A stretch of 64,000 nucleotides of DNA from Berghia stephanieae (lineage: Eukaryota; Mollusca; Gastropoda; Nudibranchia; Aeolidiidae). Below the pieces are notes generated by a model. It was not told where the DNA came from, did not search any database, and was given only the letters and a program-made list of their open reading frames with translations. Below are positions 61,096 through 64,000 of this stretch, in pieces. The first letter of the stretch is position 1; each line of letters begins with the position of its first letter. The stretch is taken from positions 53,207,436 to 53,271,435 of the forward strand of contig CM067444.1 of NCBI GenBank assembly GCA_034508935.3, in the 5' to 3' direction. The position numbers were made by a program, and so were the translations under genes.

Positions 61096-61770
61096 TGTGC
61101 GCCTTTAATTGTTAGTTAGTTTTGTTGTCTGTTGTTTGTTTATGTATTTGTTTGATTGTTTTGTTTTGTTTTTCCATCACAATGCAGCATGACTGAGTTA
61201 AATCACTCTAGAGTTACCACCCCTCTTGTAAAGTCCTTTTACTTTTTCTGCCAGGAGTGCTATCCACCAATTCCGTTCCTCTCTTTCCCTCTGAAATCCA
61301 TCCCAAATGCCATTGCAGAACTATTGTTTTTACTTTCTCTTCAAGACATGCTCAAACCAAGTCCAATTTTTCCTTCTCACCACCCCATTAACTTTTCTCT
61401 GCCTCTGCCAATCCCAAAATCTTCTCATTTCTTAAATTATGTTCTTACTATCAAATTCTCAACATTCTTCACAACGGCTAAGAAAGCTAAAGATGGAACA
61501 TTACCCTCCTTTTACCACTAACTATTGTTTGTATTATTGATTGTCATGCTCCGGTGAAGGGTGTGTAGTTAAAACTTGCCAACGGATTGTGAACAATACA
61601 AAGTGGAATTTTTCCTTACAAAGATTTTGTAATTTCACCATAATAAAGATTGAAGAAAAGAGTAAGTCAAGCATTCAGAGATAGGAATGTGATTCGTTAT
61701 TCAAACGAAGCGTGTGTAATACAAAATCGAACAAAACAAAAAAGAAGAAATATAACAAAAACAAAACAAT
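61096..61770. other. Non-coding stretch with one unsupported 121-codon frame
   Basis: The plus frame 61156-61521 has no recognised motif. Pyrimidine-rich composition explains its Ser/Pro/Phe/Leu content. Confidence 0.35.
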
Positions 61771-61773
61771 TTA

Positions 61774-62021
61774 TTATATATATATTATATATATATATAT
61801 TATATATATATATATATATTATATATATATATATATACTCCCCCCAAACACCACACACACACACACATACACACTGAAAATAATCGATCTTGAATTCTTT
61901 AACGCTTACATATCAACTTCTGAATGGAATTTAAAAAAACAAACAAAGCGATTTTTAATTGGGGTGATACGTATTGAAAAAAATAGGGGGGAATACGTAG
62001 ACGAAAGTAAGATAGGAGAGG

Positions 62022-62053
<32 letters not shown>

Positions 62054-62057
62054 GAGG

Positions 62058-62090
<33 letters not shown>

Positions 62091-62143
62091 TGGGTGGGAG
62101 AGAGAGGAGTGGTAGATATAGAGAGAAAGAGAGAGAAAAAAAA

Positions 62144-62198
<55 letters not shown>

Positions 62199-62223
62199 GA
62201 GAGAGAGAGAGAGGTGGAGAGAG

Positions 62224-62257
<34 letters not shown>

Positions 62258-62283
62258 TAGAGAGAGGAGATGGAGAGATAGAT

Positions 62284-62334
<51 letters not shown>

Positions 62335-62378
62335 GATAGATAGAAGATAGGAAGATGAGAATATAGAAAGAGAGAGAG

Positions 62379-62418
<40 letters not shown>

Positions 62419-62425
62419 AGAGAGA
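61774..62425. repeat. Compound microsatellite: (TA)n, (GA)n, (GATA)n, (TA)n, (GA)n
   Basis: TA units at 61774-61837, then GA-rich blocks at 62010-62220, GATA units at 62225-62256, TA at 62287-62327 and GA at 62365-62425. Frames through it are Arg/Glu or Ser/Leu repeats, not genes. Confidence 0.95.
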
Positions 62426-62945
62426 CTGTACTTGATATAAAAAAAAGTGTTCATGTGCGTTTAAATATGGATACCATATATATAGGTCATCTTGGGTTTA
62501 TCCATCCTCCTAAATGTGAATGTTCCAAGGTAGACGTAATTTATTTTTTTAACGGTATCGTAGAATTCCAGAAAAAAAAGGGCGGTTTTCCAACGCCTGT
62601 ATTCTGTATGTCAATAATGGTAAATGATTGACTCACTTCAAACAGCGCAATTTCATTGGGAGGGTTCCGTGTTATCATTCTACTTACTATAACGCAGTCT
62701 CACAAGTAAAGGGATGGAGTCGAGTAGATTTATTGTCATTTTATTATTATCGATTTTTTTTAAGTTGTTTATTTTTGTTTCGTTTTGTTTTGTTTTTGTT
62801 TATGTTTTGTTTTTGTTTTTGTTTTTCTGGGTTTTTAAAAAATTAATTTTTTGTTGTTTGTTCTTTATCTACCCATTAGAGGTGATTTTAATCAATCGAT
62901 ATTCGATATTTGTGAAAAAAATAAAATAATTCTGGACACACTGAC

Positions 62946-62947
<2 letters not shown>

Positions 62948-62991
<44 letters not shown>

Positions 62992-63004
62992 AAAAAAAAA
63001 AAAA
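62948..63004. repeat. Poly-C then poly-A homopolymer block
   Basis: About 34 C followed by about 23 A. Confidence 0.95.
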
Positions 63005-63449
63005 GCAAAATAAAAATAAAATAAAAAAAGCAAAAATCCCCTCCAAAATTATTTTTTTTTGTTGTTGTCAGAGTTGAGTTGTGTTACTTGGATAGGTGTG
63101 CGAAGTGTGATTGGAAGTCAACTACTGGTGGAACCAGATGGCACCAGAAAATATGTCGAGGGAGGGGAACTTCAATTTTGGTATATGAAGACAGATAGTT
63201 TAAATTAATGTTTCCTATTTCTAGTGTTATAAATATGTTAATAGCTTCTATCACCGGTCATTAAATGCTATTTCCGGCTATCAAACCTCAGGTTTGGGTA
63301 ATTTATAGCCTGACAGATCCCCTCACAATTATGTCACAAAGCGACGATCACCAAAAGAAAGTGTTAAGAGGGTTGTTGTGAGTAGCATTAAAGAAAACAA
63401 TAAATGATCCTATTGGTTGTACAATTGAATGCAAATCACTGTTCACTGT

Positions 63450-63832
63450 GCGGCTATGTGATCTAGTATGACACTCGTCTCCGGATCGGAAGGTCCTGGG
63501 TTCAAGTCCCGCTCTGAGCGGCGCATTGTAGTCCGTGTAAAGTATCTTTACTTACATTCTCTCACTGTACTCTGGTGTAAAATGAATACCTGGCCGTTAA
63601 TAGCGTTGTCTGTACGGAAACGTAATATTGCCTTACACTTACAGGCAAGATTTACTTTATTGATCCTTGTATGGAAATTATAATTTTGTATCACAACACA
63701 ATTCGGTAATATATAAAAGAAATATCAAATGTTAATAAATTAGATAAAACTTGGCAAATGTTGCTGTTGGCTAGGGACCCATTGTAAAGCGCTTTGAGAA
63801 CGTTTAATGGATATTGCGCTATATAAAAGATC
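63450..63832 (+). mobile_element. S1 SINE with about 100 bp of extra sequence inside
   Basis: Starts GTGCGGCTATGTGATCTAGT with B box GGTTCAAGTCCC, and ends AAAGCGCTTTGAGAACGTTT then GCGCTATATAAAAGATC. Between about 63640 and 63745 it has sequence absent from other copies, probably a nested insertion. Confidence 0.85.
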
Positions 63833-64000
63833 TTTTTTTTTCTATCTATTTTTGTGGCCGTGGCCTTGCATTGTGACGTGATATTTAGGGAATATCAGGT
63901 TATGAGTTAATGAAGGGGACGATCAGGCTTTCTAAACTAGTACACACTGGAACACGGCATCTTGAAATAACATTATGGTCAATCAGAACATATGATTTAG

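Noticed and set aside
61156-61521. A 121-codon plus-strand open frame
   Set aside because: No motif, no splice context and biased Ser/Pro/Phe/Leu composition from pyrimidine-rich DNA.
61906-62454. Ser/Leu- and Arg/Glu-rich frames of 170-180 codons
   Set aside because: They are translations of (GA)n and (TA)n microsatellites.
63452-63525. Functional tRNA gene at the head of the S1 repeat
   Set aside because: The same head recurs in several S1 copies with the same non-tRNA body and tail, so it is a SINE head.

Overview
This is a window of animal nuclear DNA. It has interrupted genes with GT-AG introns, a complete ERM (ezrin/radixin/moesin) gene, and a dense load of SINEs, LINEs, a DIRS-type retroelement, mariner transposons, microsatellites and homopolymer tracts. 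The AT-rich base composition and this repeat mix suggest a marine invertebrate. A deuterostome such as an echinoderm is my guess, but the sequence does not prove the phylum.

Three host genes can be built from splice sites and reading phase. Gene A (+, exons at 231-354, 2684-2780 and 4511-4618, perhaps ending at 11.41-11.63 kb) is partial and unrecognised. Gene B (-, 36871 down to 23860, 13 coding exons, about 522 aa) is a charged, coiled-coil-rich protein I cannot name. All its exon phases agree except at exon 5, where one base appears to be missing. Gene C (-, 55309 down to 42107, 12 coding exons, 583 aa) is an intact ERM protein with a FERM domain, a helical region and a C-terminal actin-binding tail. 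It has a probable long 3' UTR reaching about 39.43 kb and a probable TATA-less promoter near 57.75 kb.

Layout: 0-12 kb holds gene A, a jockey-like LINE, a 1.4 kb polypyrimidine tract and an old DIRS element with a LINE inserted in it. 12-23 kb holds a deleted mariner copy and a cluster of a roughly 530-bp SINE-like repeat (called S2). 23.8-37 kb is gene B, whose introns carry tRNA-derived SINEs (S1), a LINE 3' end and several tandem repeats. 37-39.4 kb is a repeat-rich spacer. 39.4-57.8 kb is the ERM gene, whose introns hold a near-full mariner and a striking 2.1 kb palindromic multimer of a 397-bp unit flanked by a 13-bp target duplication. 57.9-64 kb is gene-poor, with SINEs, hairpin MITE-like elements and (GA)n/(TA)n tracts.

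The strongest novelty candidate is the 397-bp tRNA-box-bearing multimer at 43269-45360. Next are the S2 cluster, the unrecognised gene B, and a SINE tail that forms a splice acceptor tract in gene B.
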